The notes: generated by a model not told the origin, from the sequence alone. Counted from the stretch's first letter, positions 40,583-50,985 are shown. The stretch is DNA of 64,000 bases from WTAW01 sp964406575 (GCA_964406575.1 CAYOSH010000016.1:1-64000); one strand, 5' to 3'. Numbers and translations: made by a program.

Positions 40583-43204
40583 TTATTCGTAACGGAGGGC
40601 ATCCACCGGATTGGAGAGCGCGGCCCGGATAGCCTGGTAGCTCACGGTGAACAGAGCTATGGATATGGCGAGGACAGCAGAAAACCCGAATAACAAAGGG
40701 CTGATGCCCGTACGGTAGGCAAAACTCTGCAGCCAGCGGTTCATAGCCCAATAGGCCAAGGGCCAGGCGATCAAGTTGGCTACGATCACTAGAAGTAGAA
40801 ATTCTTTTGCCAGGAGACGGACGATTCCCGTAACGGACGCGCCCAACACTTTGCGGATACCGATTTCCTTAGTCCTCTGTTCAGCCGTGAACGAAGCCAT
40901 CCCGAAGAGGCCCAGGCACCCGATAAAAATCGCCAAAAAGCTGAAAGAAAACGTGATATTTTTGAGCCTTTCTTCTCCTCTGTACTGACTGTCATAGGCA
41001 TCGTCCAAGAAAAAATAATTGAAGGGCCTGTTGGGGTCGAGCTCACCCCATTTCTTTTTCAAGAGATCCATGGTGTGCGTGATGTTTTCAGGAGCCAAAC
41101 GAAGAGACACGGAGAAAAGATTGTTGGAATCATAAAAGATGATGAGAGGTTCAATTTTTTTTCGAAGCGACTGCATGTGGAAGTCTTTCACCACACCGAT
41201 GACGGATACGTATGTTGTTTCGCCTTCTTGGCCCGGAGGGGGCCGAAAAACAAAACGTTTGCCCACAGCATTGTCCCAACCGAATTTTTTCGCCGCTGTC
41301 TCGTTGATGAGAACAGACTCGTCCTGGTCGGTGGAGAGTTCCTCGGAAAAATTCCTTCCTGCAACGAATGCCATGCCCATTGCGGGGATGTAGTGGGCAT
41401 CCACGTCCATATAATCCAGGGTCTGCCGTTGGTTATCTGCGAATCCCTCAGGAAGAAAAGAACCCACGAGGTGTCCCCTGCTCGGTACTAGGTCGGATGC
41501 ACCGACATCGATCACTCCCGGGAGACTCAACAGTTCTCCTCTTATCGATAGGTAGGATTTCCGCAGGCCTTCATTCATCCCAGGAATAACAACCACATGC
41601 TCCTTGTCAAATCCAAGATTTGTATTTTTCATAAACATGATCTGTCTGGTAATGATCAATGTCCCGGTGATCAAAGCAATAGAAATGGCGAACTGAAAAA
41701 CAACAAGGACTCTCCTAAAATGGGAATTCGACGTTCCCACCTTCAAAAAACCCTTCAACACACGTACCGGTTGGAATGAGGAGAGAAAAAAAGCAGGATA
41801 ACTCCCTGCAAACACACCGACGATCACGGCCAATGCAAGAAACGCCATAATAAGCCATGGAGCTTGAACAAAGTTCAAACGCAGACCGTAACCGATGATC
41901 GAGTTGAAAAAAGGAAGAGACAACTTGAGAAGGACCATGGCCAAAACCATGGAACAAATGCTGTAGATCAATGATTCCCCGAGAAACTGCCCGATCAATC
42001 GGCTTCTGACCGCGCCTAGAGTTTTTCTCATCCCCACCTCCTGAGCGCGTGTCGAGGAACGGGCTGTGGAGAGATTGATGAAGTTGATCGCAGCGATACA
42101 AAGAACGAAAATGGCTATTCCCGAAAAAAGATACACATACGTGATGTCACTGTTTGCCGACATGTCGCGCTCAAAATCCGAGTAGAGGTGGATGCGTTTG
42201 AGAGGCTGGAGGGAAAGCTTAATCGACCCTCCTGAGGCCTTCATCGCTTCTCCCAGGTACTTATCGATAAAAGCGGGAAGTTTTTGCTCCAGGTTTTTGA
42301 TGTCGATATTTTCATCTAGGAGGAGATAGGTGTAGAATCTCACGTCGAACCACTGGTCATCGCGAACATCTCCTTCCTTGAGATAGGTCTGGAAGGAACA
42401 GAGCATGTTAAAAACGAAATGGGAATTGGGGGGGACATCTTTGACGACACCAGTGACACTGAAATCCCTCTCATTATTGATCCGGAGTATTTTTCCCAGC
42501 GGATCTTCATCACCGAAATACTTCTTGGCCATGCTTTCTGTGATCACCGCCGAATAGGGAGCTTCAAGCGCTGTCCTGGGATCACCGCTCACAAAAGGGA
42601 AAGTAAAGATGTCGAATATCGCGTTCTCGGCGTAGCCAACCCGCGCTTCCTGGAAAAGCTTATCGCCGTATTTCACTGAGGCTCTGTTCGGAGGGTCTAT
42701 CCGTGTCGCTGTGACAACTTCCGGAAAATCACGGACAAGGGCCGGCCCTACCGCCGTAAGAGTGACAGGTGTGTGGAGCGTGGAGCCAAGTTCAATATCC
42801 ATCGTGACCCGGCAGATATGGTCCGCCTTTTCATGGTATCGGTCAAAACTCAACTCATTCAGCACCCACATCAAAATCAGGATACAGACGGCCATCCCGA
42901 TGGCCAGACCAAAGATGTTGATAAAAGAGTACCCTTTGTGTTTTTTAAGGCTTCGGAAAGCAATTTTGAGATAGCTTTTCAGCATGATAAAACTCCAATA
43001 GACAGAATCTTTGATAAATACCGGTGAAGAACGCAAGCAGTGGCGCAAATACCAGAACCGGGCAAACAGGGCGCCCCTCTCGCGGGCAACTTCTTGAAAC
43101 TCCTCATCAAAATCGCCGATGATGGCGAAGTTCTCTTCATACCTGGCGGTTCTTTTAAGGATCCATCCTGCGATACGTGGTGGATGGGGGTGACGTCGAT
43201 TCAT
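40583..43204 (-). CDS. MacB/FtsX-type ABC permease with prefix domain
   Basis: An 873-aa protein. Residues 1-65 are the prefix domain (HPHPPRIAGWILKRTARYEENFAIIGDFDEEFQEVA). At about 73 the first helix follows (SYLKIAFRSLKKHKGYSFINIFGLAIGMAVCILI), then a periplasmic MacB core domain (about 110-350), three helices (VYLFSGIAIFVLCIAAINFINLSTARS; LIYSICSMVLAMVLL), a second core domain and three more helices, ending ALSNPVDALRYE. Without an ATPase in the gene, it must pair with one elsewhere. The PadR gene is 31 bases upstream on the same strand. Its closest relatives here are the broken gene at 25753 and the permease at 43727. Likely export of an unknown compound. Confidence 0.93.
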   Translation of the reverse strand: MNRRHPHPPRIAGWILKRTARYEENFAIIGDFDEEFQEVARERGALFARFWYLRHCLRSSPVFIKDSVYWSFIMLKSYLKIAFRSLKKHKGYSFINIFGLAIGMAVCILILMWVLNELSFDRYHEKADHICRVTMDIELGSTLHTPVTLTAVGPALVRDFPEVVTATRIDPPNRASVKYGDKLFQEARVGYAENAIFDIFTFPFVSGDPRTALEAPYSAVITESMAKKYFGDEDPLGKILRINNERDFSVTGVVKDVPPNSHFVFNMLCSFQTYLKEGDVRDDQWFDVRFYTYLLLDENIDIKNLEQKLPAFIDKYLGEAMKASGGSIKLSLQPLKRIHLYSDFERDMSANSDITYVYLFSGIAIFVLCIAAINFINLSTARSSTRAQEVGMRKTLGAVRSRLIGQFLGESLIYSICSMVLAMVLLKLSLPFFNSIIGYGLRLNFVQAPWLIMAFLALAVIVGVFAGSYPAFFLSSFQPVRVLKGFLKVGTSNSHFRRVLVVFQFAISIALITGTLIITRQIMFMKNTNLGFDKEHVVVIPGMNEGLRKSYLSIRGELLSLPGVIDVGASDLVPSRGHLVGSFLPEGFADNQRQTLDYMDVDAHYIPAMGMAFVAGRNFSEELSTDQDESVLINETAAKKFGWDNAVGKRFVFRPPPGQEGETTYVSVIGVVKDFHMQSLRKKIEPLIIFYDSNNLFSVSLRLAPENITHTMDLLKKKWGELDPNRPFNYFFLDDAYDSQYRGEERLKNITFSFSFLAIFIGCLGLFGMASFTAEQRTKEIGIRKVLGASVTGIVRLLAKEFLLLVIVANLIAWPLAYWAMNRWLQSFAYRTGISPLLFGFSAVLAISIALFTVSYQAIRAALSNPVDALRYE

Positions 43205-43234
43205 TGTTCACATCTGCAATCAGGCACAAAGCCA

Positions 43235-43555
43235 TCAATCAAACGCATAATCGGAGACGCCCTCCCACATTTTCTGATTCATATCCCGAGCGGTTTTTAG
43301 GGCTTTGACGCCTGCCGGCGACAGCGTGTAGTAGATTTTCCTTCGACCACGCCTATCCGGAGTCGGTTCGCCCAAGGTTTTTTGGACATACTTTTTTTTG
43401 GACAGCTGGCTGAGTGCGCTGTAGAGATTGCCGTAGGTAAAATCTTTGCCGACAATCTGTGAGACATATTTTCGGATCTTTACACCATAAGCGTCATCCT
43501 TCAGCTTCCAGATAGCCAGGAGGAGGATCTCTTCGATCTTTGTGAGCTCTTTCAT
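43235..43555 (-). CDS. PadR-family transcriptional regulator
   Basis: A 106-aa winged-helix protein: TKIEEILLLAIWKLKDDAYGVKIRKYVSQ, then DFTYGNLYSALSQLSKKKYVQK (recognition helix) and TPDRRGRRKIYYTLSPAGVKAL (wing). It is followed by the MacB/FtsX permease gene 31 bases on, and on the other side a second permease starts 171 bases away in the opposite direction. I infer that it controls both permeases from the shared region, through the palindrome at 43572. A ribosome site AAGATGAAAG is weak. Confidence 0.9.
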   Translation of the reverse strand: MKELTKIEEILLLAIWKLKDDAYGVKIRKYVSQIVGKDFTYGNLYSALSQLSKKKYVQKTLGEPTPDRRGRRKIYYTLSPAGVKALKTARDMNQKMWEGVSDYAFD

Positions 43556-43571
43556 CTTTGTTCCATTTTTT

Positions 43572-43586
43572 TACTGAATATCAGTA
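43572..43586. promoter_or_regulatory. Palindrome, likely PadR operator
   Basis: TACTGA ATA TCAGTA is a perfect 6-bp inverted repeat with a 3-base centre, 17 bases before the PadR gene start at 43555. It lies between the PadR/permease pair and the divergent permease at 43727, so it may serve both. The binding factor is inferred from position. Confidence 0.5.
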
Positions 43587-43726
43587 TATTGGGTAATACG
43601 AAGAAATACGTGAAAAGGTTTCAAAATTCCAATATATTTATAACCTGATGAGTAAACATTCGTAGTGTATTTTGACGGAAGAGATTGAATCCTGATATAT
43701 AGAACAACGGTCTTGGGAGCATAGCC

Positions 43727-46123
43727 ATGCTGAAGAACTATTTCAAGAGTGCTATCCGTATCATCTTAAAGAGAAAGACGATCTCTCTAATAAACATCCT
43801 GGGGCTTGCCGTGGGGATGATGGCATGCTTATTGATCCTCCACTATGCGGCTTTTGAACTGAGTTATGATAAGTTCCATGAAAACCTGGACAACATCTAC
43901 AGATTTAGAGGAGGCGACCGGGCAGATATCGCAGCAGCCGCAGGACAGGCCTTAACAGAGGAGTTCCCCGAAGTTTTGGATTATGTCCGACTGCTCAGGG
44001 CTGGCTCTTGGGGCATCTATTCTTACAAGGACAAACTCTTCCGGGAAGAAAGAACCTTCAGCACATCAAATGCCCTCTTCAGGATTTTTTCTTTCAAGTT
44101 AATACGAGGAGATCGGGAATCTGTGCTGACGGAACCCAATTCTGTCGTGCTCACCGAGTCCACAGCAAAGAAGTACTTTGGAGACGAGGATCCGCTGGGA
44201 AAGGTTCTCAAGTACAACGGCCGCACTGACTACAAGGTTGTCGGTATCATGGAGGATGTTCCGAAGAACTCCCACCTGAAATTCGACCTCCTGGCATCGA
44301 TCGAGACCCTCCGGCAGAGACATGGGGGGGATATCGATAATTCCTGGATCATTTGGGGATTTTATACGTATATCCTGGTCGAACAGGGAACAAACCCATC
44401 GTTACTAGAACAGAAGGTCCAGGAGTTCAGCAAGAGAAAACAGAAGGAGGTCAACCGCCCGGAGAGCTTTTGGGAAATATACCATGTGATGCCCCTCAAA
44501 GACATTCATCTCTATTCGTCCTATGTGAGTGAGGTGGAAGAGAACGGCAGTGGCACAGCCGTTAAATTTTTGCTGATCATCGCTTTTTTGATCATCATTA
44601 TCGCCTGGTGCAACTATATCAATCTCTCTACAGCCCGGTCGCTGGAAAGAGCCAAGGAAGTGGGCGTGAGAAAAGTTGTGGGTGCCAGCCGAAGACAGTT
44701 GATCCGACAATTTTTGTTTGAATCATTGGTCCTGAACATTCTTGGTGCCGGATTGGCCTTCGTCTTTCTGGAACTGGCTCTTCCTTCTTTCAGCCGATTT
44801 TCCGGAACGCCGGCGGTTTATTATCTCTATCAGAATGTTCGGTTTTGGATGTTCTTGCTTGGAGTTCTTGTCCTTGGCATTCTCCTTTCCGGTCTGTATC
44901 CAGCCCTAATCCTGTCGTCCTACCAGCCTGTCTCTGTGTTTAAGGGAATCACGGGAAGGGCATCCAGAGGAGTGATCTTACGGAAGGGTCTGGTCGTTTT
45001 CCAGTTTATGGTCTCTGCGGCTTTGATCTCGGGGACTCTAACCGTTTACAAACAGATAACTCACATGATAAACAGCGACCTGGGAATGGATATCGCCCAG
45101 ACGCTTGTCCTGCAGCGTCCCAGAGTCTTTATCGACACGAGTCCCAAAGAGTTCGCAGCCCGCACCGAAACATTCAAAAAGGAACTGGAGAAAATCTCGG
45201 GAATGGGAAAAATATCGCAGTCAACGTATGTCCCCGGCGATGATGTGTTCATGATCAACGAAGGACAAAAAGCCGACGAGCCCATAGAGGCCACTATTGA
45301 TGTCTATGAGATCCAAATTGACGAAAATTTTATCGAAATGTACAAACTGAAACTGCTGGCGGGGAGAAATTTTTCCAGGGAATTCAGCACCGACAGCACG
45401 GGGATCATCCTGAATGACACAGCACGGAAGCTATTGGGATGGGAGAGCCCGGAAAGCGCCATCAATCAGAAATTCATCTACCAAACAAAAATCCCGTTTT
45501 CAGTTGTCGGTGTTGTGGCAGATTATCACCAGGAGTCCCTCAAACAAAATTTCGAGCCGCTTGTGTTCCTCTATTGGCCTGCAAATGCAGGACACACGTC
45601 CATCAAGATCAAAACAGACAATCCTATGGGCATTATTTCCGCCGTTGAAGAGCTTTGGGTAAAGTTTTTCCCCGGGAATCCTTTCGAATATTTTTTTCTG
45701 GATGATCACTATAACCGGCAGTACGGGTCGGACTGGCAATTCTTGAAGATGTTCGGAGTCTTCTCCGTGCTGGCCATTTTTGTCGCCTGCCTGGGCCTCT
45801 TTGGATTATCGCTCTTCAATACAATCCAGCACACAAAAGAGATCGGCATTCGGAAAGTCCTGGGAGCATCCTTCTCCCACATTATCTTTATGCTGACCAA
45901 AGATTTTTTTAAGCTTATTGTTCTGGCCAATCTATTTGCTCTGCCTCTTTTTTATCTCTATTTGAACAATTGGCTTGGGAAATATCCATACCGGATCGTT
46001 ATCGGCTGGTGGTTTTTCATAATCCCCTTGTTGCTGATTGCCAGCATTGCTGTTTTCGTTATCTCTTATCATTCTCTCAAAGCAGCCACATCCAATCCCG
46101 TTGAGGCGCTGAGATACGAATAA
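43727..46123 (+). CDS. MacB/FtsX-type ABC permease
   Basis: A 798-aa protein without the prefix domain: MLKNYFKSAIRIILKRKTISLINILGLAVGMMACLLI starts the first helix. Two periplasmic MacB-core domains (about residues 60-260 and 440-650) alternate with two sets of three helices, and it ends with AATSNPVEALRYE. It must work with a separate ATPase. It is divergent from the PadR gene and the other permease. Likely an exporter of small molecules or peptides, or a lipoprotein-release component. No strong ribosome site: GGGAGC about 7 bases before. Confidence 0.93.
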   Translation: MLKNYFKSAIRIILKRKTISLINILGLAVGMMACLLILHYAAFELSYDKFHENLDNIYRFRGGDRADIAAAAGQALTEEFPEVLDYVRLLRAGSWGIYSYKDKLFREERTFSTSNALFRIFSFKLIRGDRESVLTEPNSVVLTESTAKKYFGDEDPLGKVLKYNGRTDYKVVGIMEDVPKNSHLKFDLLASIETLRQRHGGDIDNSWIIWGFYTYILVEQGTNPSLLEQKVQEFSKRKQKEVNRPESFWEIYHVMPLKDIHLYSSYVSEVEENGSGTAVKFLLIIAFLIIIIAWCNYINLSTARSLERAKEVGVRKVVGASRRQLIRQFLFESLVLNILGAGLAFVFLELALPSFSRFSGTPAVYYLYQNVRFWMFLLGVLVLGILLSGLYPALILSSYQPVSVFKGITGRASRGVILRKGLVVFQFMVSAALISGTLTVYKQITHMINSDLGMDIAQTLVLQRPRVFIDTSPKEFAARTETFKKELEKISGMGKISQSTYVPGDDVFMINEGQKADEPIEATIDVYEIQIDENFIEMYKLKLLAGRNFSREFSTDSTGIILNDTARKLLGWESPESAINQKFIYQTKIPFSVVGVVADYHQESLKQNFEPLVFLYWPANAGHTSIKIKTDNPMGIISAVEELWVKFFPGNPFEYFFLDDHYNRQYGSDWQFLKMFGVFSVLAIFVACLGLFGLSLFNTIQHTKEIGIRKVLGASFSHIIFMLTKDFFKLIVLANLFALPLFYLYLNNWLGKYPYRIVIGWWFFIIPLLLIASIAVFVISYHSLKAATSNPVEALRYE

Positions 46124-46211
46124 AAATCAAGAATCGGTCGAATTTCCACACGCTGGCAATAAAAACATCAAGAGGAGCAGGATATCACCCCCCAACTTAA
46201 CTTCTTTTTCA

Positions 46212-46925
46212 TTACAGTTTCTCCAGTAGACCGAAGGGGTTAGAATAGCTGTCGATCACAAAATCAGCGGTAGTGTTATCCTTGTATTTTTTATTGATCC
46301 CGGTAAACAGAATGGCCTTCATACCTGCGTTTTTTGCCCCGAAGATGTCTGAATATTCCGAGTCTCCGATATGAATGGCTTCTTCCATTTCACAGCCCAA
46401 TTTTTCGACTGTGATCTCGAATATGTGCCTATGCGGCTTGGCCACACCAATCTCATCCGAAAAGGATAACCACGCAAAAGGCTCCAGCAGTTTATGGGCA
46501 TCAAGGATTTGTCTCACAGTATCCCCTGAGTGGTACCCGCCATTGCAAATAACACCTAACGTGTACACTCGAGACAACACTTTGAGCACTTCATCCACCA
46601 GGGGCACTCGCGGCGGCCGGACTTCCAGTGCGACCTTGTCGAAATAATAGGCAATCCTGATGACTTCGGAAAGTGGCAGTTGCACATCTAGAAGTTCGAG
46701 CAAAGTCTCAGTTCTCTGCATGGCATTTTTTGTCTTATGGTGGGCGACGACATACTCCTCACGCAGTTTGTCTTCAAGAGCGAAGACATTTACAATATTT
46801 TTATCAGCTAAGGAGATGCAGTTTTCCTGACACACAAACTCCAGATAATTCAACATTTTCCCGTTCCGCCCCTCATCATCTATGATGAGAGTATCCCAGC
46901 AGTCAAATGTTACGGCTTTAATCAT
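46212..46925 (-). CDS. HAD-superfamily hydrolase
   Basis: A 237-aa cytoplasmic HAD phosphatase: motif I TFDCWDTLI, motif II VICNGG (the usual serine or threonine is Asn here), the lysine in VAKPHRHIF and motif IV IHIGDSEYSDIFGAKNAGM. A helical cap lies between about residues 20 and 95. The substrate is unknown. Its start overlaps the NamZ-like gene by 8 bases. It could process a phosphorylated sugar product released by the neighbour, but this is only an inference. Confidence 0.88.
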   Translation of the reverse strand: MIKAVTFDCWDTLIIDDEGRNGKMLNYLEFVCQENCISLADKNIVNVFALEDKLREEYVVAHHKTKNAMQRTETLLELLDVQLPLSEVIRIAYYFDKVALEVRPPRVPLVDEVLKVLSRVYTLGVICNGGYHSGDTVRQILDAHKLLEPFAWLSFSDEIGVAKPHRHIFEITVEKLGCEMEEAIHIGDSEYSDIFGAKNAGMKAILFTGINKKYKDNTTADFVIDSYSNPFGLLEKL

Positions 46926-48132
46926 AACGTAAGTACTTTTTCCTCACTTCTTTGAACCGGACAAGACCTTGCTCGCATGTCTGCAAAATCGAGCGATAGT
47001 CTTTGCCTTCGGATATCATAGCTCGCAGATCTTCATTTCCCCAGAGCTTGTCCAGGTACTTCGTCATTTTGAACTCTTTGGGATAAAGTTTCTGCGCTGC
47101 ACACAATAGCGAAACAGCCAGAGCGATCGGTTCAAGTTTATCCCGGTCCAAGACTGTAAAATGAAAGCCATGGCATTTTTCATCCTGATACTTGGGATCG
47201 GACACAACTCCTGGAATGGACTCGGGATGAAAGACGACAGGTTCTACCTTCACACCTGTCAGGGCTTCCTTCGGGATGGCATCAAGCCAAGCTTTGGAAT
47301 CGATATAGGGTGCCCCTATGGTGAGAAAAGGAGCATCTGTGCCTCGGCCTTCTGACAGGTTGGTTCCTTCCATAAGGCACATCCCTGGATAGACCACCGC
47401 TGTCTCCAATGTCGGCATGTTTGGTGAAGTGGCTACCCAGGGAATGTCCGTTTCATCGTACCACATGTCTCGCCTGTAGCATGTCATCGGGATCACCGTA
47501 AGATCGATACTGAGGGAGAATCCTCCGTAGGCCTCGTTGTTGAAAAGTTGAGCGATCTCACCGACGGTCATCCCATAGCGGATGGGCAGAGGAATGACTC
47601 CAACAAAACTTGAAAAGGCAGGATTCGTGATCGCTCCGCTAACGATCTCAGCGTTTATAGGATTGGGTCGGTCTAATACGATAATCGGAATACTCTCACG
47701 CTTGGCAGCGTGCATCGCAAGAAAGAGGTTGGATATGAACGTGTAGAACTTCACACCGACATCCTGGATGTCGTACACCAACACATCCACATCCTTGAGC
47801 ATTCTCGGAGTGGGTGTCAGATACTCTCCATAAAGGCTGTACAGCTGGATATTCTTATAAACCGTCTCGCCGATCAAAGCGCCATCTTCCACATTTCCCA
47901 TAAAGCCATGTTCGGGGCCGAAAAGAACCGTGACGATCTGCGAATGCTCGGAGAGAAGCTCTACGAGGTGACGTCCTTTGGGATCCACAGACGTCTGATT
48001 GGCAAAGACACCGAGCCTTTTTCCCTGGATCATATCCAAATGACTTTCCAAGAGATTCTCCAGGCCTGTTCTTACCTGGGGATTTATAGCCAATGATGAA
48101 ACGAGTATGGATAAAATCATGAATATTGTCAT
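46918..48132 (-). CDS. namZ: NamZ-like exo-muramidase (DUF1343)
   Basis: A 404-aa exported protein of the DUF1343 family. The conserved motifs are clear: GKRLGVFANQTSVD, LFGPEHGFMG, SLYGEYLTPTPRML, DIQDVGVKFYTFIS, VLDRPNPI, PLPIRYGMTVGEIAQ, W.ATSPNMPTLETAVVYPGMCLMEGTNLSEGRGT, and HFTVLDR. In Bacillus, NamZ removes N-acetylmuramic acid from the non-reducing end of glycan fragments in cell-wall recycling. The ATG at 48132 starts directly at the signal peptide (MTIFMILSILVSSLA); a TTG at 48147 is also in frame. It overlaps the HAD gene by 8 bases. Confidence 0.9.
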   Translation of the reverse strand: MTIFMILSILVSSLAINPQVRTGLENLLESHLDMIQGKRLGVFANQTSVDPKGRHLVELLSEHSQIVTVLFGPEHGFMGNVEDGALIGETVYKNIQLYSLYGEYLTPTPRMLKDVDVLVYDIQDVGVKFYTFISNLFLAMHAAKRESIPIIVLDRPNPINAEIVSGAITNPAFSSFVGVIPLPIRYGMTVGEIAQLFNNEAYGGFSLSIDLTVIPMTCYRRDMWYDETDIPWVATSPNMPTLETAVVYPGMCLMEGTNLSEGRGTDAPFLTIGAPYIDSKAWLDAIPKEALTGVKVEPVVFHPESIPGVVSDPKYQDEKCHGFHFTVLDRDKLEPIALAVSLLCAAQKLYPKEFKMTKYLDKLWGNEDLRAMISEGKDYRSILQTCEQGLVRFKEVRKKYLRYD

Positions 48133-48429
48133 TTTAGACCATTCCAACAGTGAAAGGATGCATTTTATAACTGGGAGTTATTCATTCTGTATCGTTGATA
48201 TTTTAGTCGAATTCATAGAAAAATCAAAGAAACGTCATTCTTTAGCCTAAGAGATCACAAGGCGCATTTCTTTAAGCAGTTTGATAAATAATATGTTTTG
48301 ACCAAAGTGCTAAAAACACCCATGTTGATAAAAATGCAGAGGAAAAGAATTCAAGCTCTTGAACAACCGTGAACAGGTAAAATTTTTATTCTTTATCTGA
48401 TTTATGGATTGTGATACGTATGTTTTTTT
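48133..48429. other. Intergenic, nothing assigned
   Basis: About 297 bases between the NamZ-like gene start and the M14 gene end. The stretch is AT-rich, with no frame that resembles a gene and no structured element I could support. It probably holds the promoter of the NamZ-HAD pair. Confidence 0.4.
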
Positions 48430-50985
48430 TCATTTATTGCCGCTATATTCCAACCCAAGCTCCACAGGCACTGCACCCCCATAATAGATCGCGTTAAAAA
48501 GATACCTGAAAGACCCATGGGATTGGCCCCGGTAAAGAACTGGGAAACCTAAAAGAATGACTCTCCCCTTCTCATAAGGAACATCCACGATGACCGACTT
48601 ATCGACCAGGAGTTCTTCTCCGTTTATCCATCCGCTCAAAAAGGGCAACGCGGGATACCTGGCGACACTCACGCCTTCATTCGCCGCAAAAACAGGACTT
48701 CTGCGGAAGAATATGGCTGAATCCCTCTGGAATCCATACCCTATCGGATGATCGGATCTGTTCAGCACTTTGAGGATCGAACCAGGAACATAAAAATCCT
48801 TACGGCTCTTCTGGGCCACAGTATCTTGAACACCCAAATGGAGATGTTTGATAGCAAAATGAGCGGCTGAATTCAGAGTGATGAGTACCCCCCCATCCCG
48901 GACAAATTCTTTGATGTTTTTCACTCCCACTTCTCCGATTCCTCCAGCATAGTCAGGAGGAACATCCTTTTCTGAAAGCCCCTTAACGATGGCGGGCACA
49001 CTTAGGTTAGGGATAATACAAACATCACACTTTGCCTCCAAACGCCCTTCCCTGATGTCCTGGTCATATATGCTCGTATAAGGAAACTCATACTGTTCCA
49101 GCACCCACCGTGTCCATCCCTCATCTGAGGAAGCTGTCCAACTTTTGTAAAGGCCCAACCGGATAGGTTTCAATCGGTAGGCTTTGACTCCGGGCTTGAG
49201 CCCCAGAGCTTCGAACTGCACATAGAGGTCTTTGGCGATACTCTCCAGGTCATGATTCAATTCTTCCTTCTGAAGAACCATCATCGTCCCCACAGGATAG
49301 GCCTTTTCAGCAACCACAAAAGGCTCGGCATTCCAAAATACTGTGTGGCCCTTTGTCATCAACCTATTCAGGGCGATAAAATCATCATTGGTCGCATGCC
49401 CCCAAGCATAACCGATGTTATTAGACATTTTTGTGATACTTCCTTCCGGTTTTTCGAACTTCTCCACAAGTTTGGCTTGTGCATCAAAAGGCTTCTCCGC
49501 AGTGATCACATCAATACCCATCAGCAGGGGGAGGGTGTGAGCGACAACGTCGTAGGGTGTCTTCAAAGGTCCCCCAGGAGTTTCTCTGATCTCAGGATAT
49601 TTCTGTATTTCAAGGAGTGCTTTAGCAAAACAGCCGTAGGGTTGGGCCAGGTATACGATCAAAGTGCCTGCAGGATATAAGTGACTATCAGCGGTAAAAG
49701 GTTCTGCTGCACGGTGAAGCTCAACGCCGCCAAGCTTCAGGACTTCTATCATTTTGAGTGCTGTTGACAGATCCCGCTGCTCCTTTGGGATGAGAAAGGC
49801 ATAAGGCGTTTTATGCGGATCAACGGCTTTTTTGTGGATCCTGTAGAAATTTCTCAGCCAGTTTTCTCGCAACCCGGCCGCATTCGTCAGAGTTGCCATG
49901 GCCGCGGAATAGTCATAGTCTACGATGTCCTTCAGCCTCCACTGGCCACCCATCCACGGCAAAGGCATCTTGACTGACGATTCTGTCATTTCAGGTCTCA
50001 GCTCTTCGGGTTTCACCATGATGGGTGTGGCAATTTTGACACTGGCCGCCTCTGTCAATATCCGGATCCCGCCATGATAATGATGGTAAGCCCGCGCAGG
50101 CGTCCATGCATCATAACCGATACTGTGAGCCACGCCCGCTTTGCCCTGGGCAGTCAATTCTGTGGCGATGAACGTGCCCATCATGGCTACCTCCTGTTGT
50201 AGGATGGGATCGACATTGGGTTCATAAGGGTCCACATATGGGGGGACAAACAGCCTCGGTCCTGTGCTCCCCATCTGGTGCATATCGACGATGACCTGGG
50301 GATGCCAGGCATTGTGAATCTTTAGCGTCAGCCGGGATTCGACCTGAGTGAACATGTACCAATCTCTGTTGTTGTCGTGACCCACATACTTGTGGTAGAG
50401 CCAGGGCATCTGCCCCCCTTCATATTTTGTCCCCAGATTTCTTCTGTACCAATCCACGACCATCTGGATCCCATCCGGATTGTGCATGGGCACAAGCAGG
50501 AGGATGACATTATCCAGGATCCGCTGTGTATCAGGATCGCTTGCAGTCGCGAGGTCATATGCCAACTGCGTGGACATCTGGGCTGCGCCAATCTCTGAGG
50601 CGTGGATCGAGCAGTTGATCATAACAACAGCCTTGCCCTCAGCGATCATTTTTTGCGCATCATCCTCTGAAATTGTCCTCGGGTCGGCAAGCAATTGTTG
50701 ATACCTGCGGTACTTCTCCAGATCTTTATGATTGTCCTCTGAGGTGATAATCGCCACAATGAAGGGATGTCCTTCTGTTGTTTTCCCAACTTCTCTGACC
50801 AAAACTCTATCGCTTGTGTTATCCAATTGATGAAAGTAATCGATGATCTCAAACATGTCAGCGAGTTTTCGATCCGTTCCTACCCTAAACCCCAGTACAT
50901 CTTCGGGCTTTGGAACTTGCGACAGCGCACTGCTTACAGCAAGCAAAAGAGACAATACAAACACCAAGACTTTTTGCTTTTGCAT
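48430..50985 (-). CDS. Exported M14 zinc carboxypeptidase
   Basis: An 851-aa exported peptidase. The start at 50985 is preferred because GGAGG lies before it and the signal begins there (MQKQKVLVFVLSLLLAVSSALS). The M14 zinc site is complete: His128 and Glu131 in NCSIHASEIGA and His236 in VDMHQMG, with HNPDG at about 168-172. The C-terminal 400 residues form an extra region with WNAEPFVVAEKAYPVGTMMVLQKEE and a GATase-like GGVLITLNSAAHFA near residue 700. It is likely a large M14 carboxypeptidase for peptides or cell-wall peptides. The S9 peptidase gene lies upstream on the same strand with 46 bases between. Confidence 0.9.
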   Translation of the reverse strand: MQKQKVLVFVLSLLLAVSSALSQVPKPEDVLGFRVGTDRKLADMFEIIDYFHQLDNTSDRVLVREVGKTTEGHPFIVAIITSEDNHKDLEKYRRYQQLLADPRTISEDDAQKMIAEGKAVVMINCSIHASEIGAAQMSTQLAYDLATASDPDTQRILDNVILLLVPMHNPDGIQMVVDWYRRNLGTKYEGGQMPWLYHKYVGHDNNRDWYMFTQVESRLTLKIHNAWHPQVIVDMHQMGSTGPRLFVPPYVDPYEPNVDPILQQEVAMMGTFIATELTAQGKAGVAHSIGYDAWTPARAYHHYHGGIRILTEAASVKIATPIMVKPEELRPEMTESSVKMPLPWMGGQWRLKDIVDYDYSAAMATLTNAAGLRENWLRNFYRIHKKAVDPHKTPYAFLIPKEQRDLSTALKMIEVLKLGGVELHRAAEPFTADSHLYPAGTLIVYLAQPYGCFAKALLEIQKYPEIRETPGGPLKTPYDVVAHTLPLLMGIDVITAEKPFDAQAKLVEKFEKPEGSITKMSNNIGYAWGHATNDDFIALNRLMTKGHTVFWNAEPFVVAEKAYPVGTMMVLQKEELNHDLESIAKDLYVQFEALGLKPGVKAYRLKPIRLGLYKSWTASSDEGWTRWVLEQYEFPYTSIYDQDIREGRLEAKCDVCIIPNLSVPAIVKGLSEKDVPPDYAGGIGEVGVKNIKEFVRDGGVLITLNSAAHFAIKHLHLGVQDTVAQKSRKDFYVPGSILKVLNRSDHPIGYGFQRDSAIFFRRSPVFAANEGVSVARYPALPFLSGWINGEELLVDKSVIVDVPYEKGRVILLGFPVLYRGQSHGSFRYLFNAIYYGGAVPVELGLEYSGNK

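Noticed and set aside
40170..40751. Minus-strand ORF of 193 codons through the repeat element and permease end
   Set aside because: It runs through noncoding repeats and an out-of-frame part of the permease; composition is unnatural.
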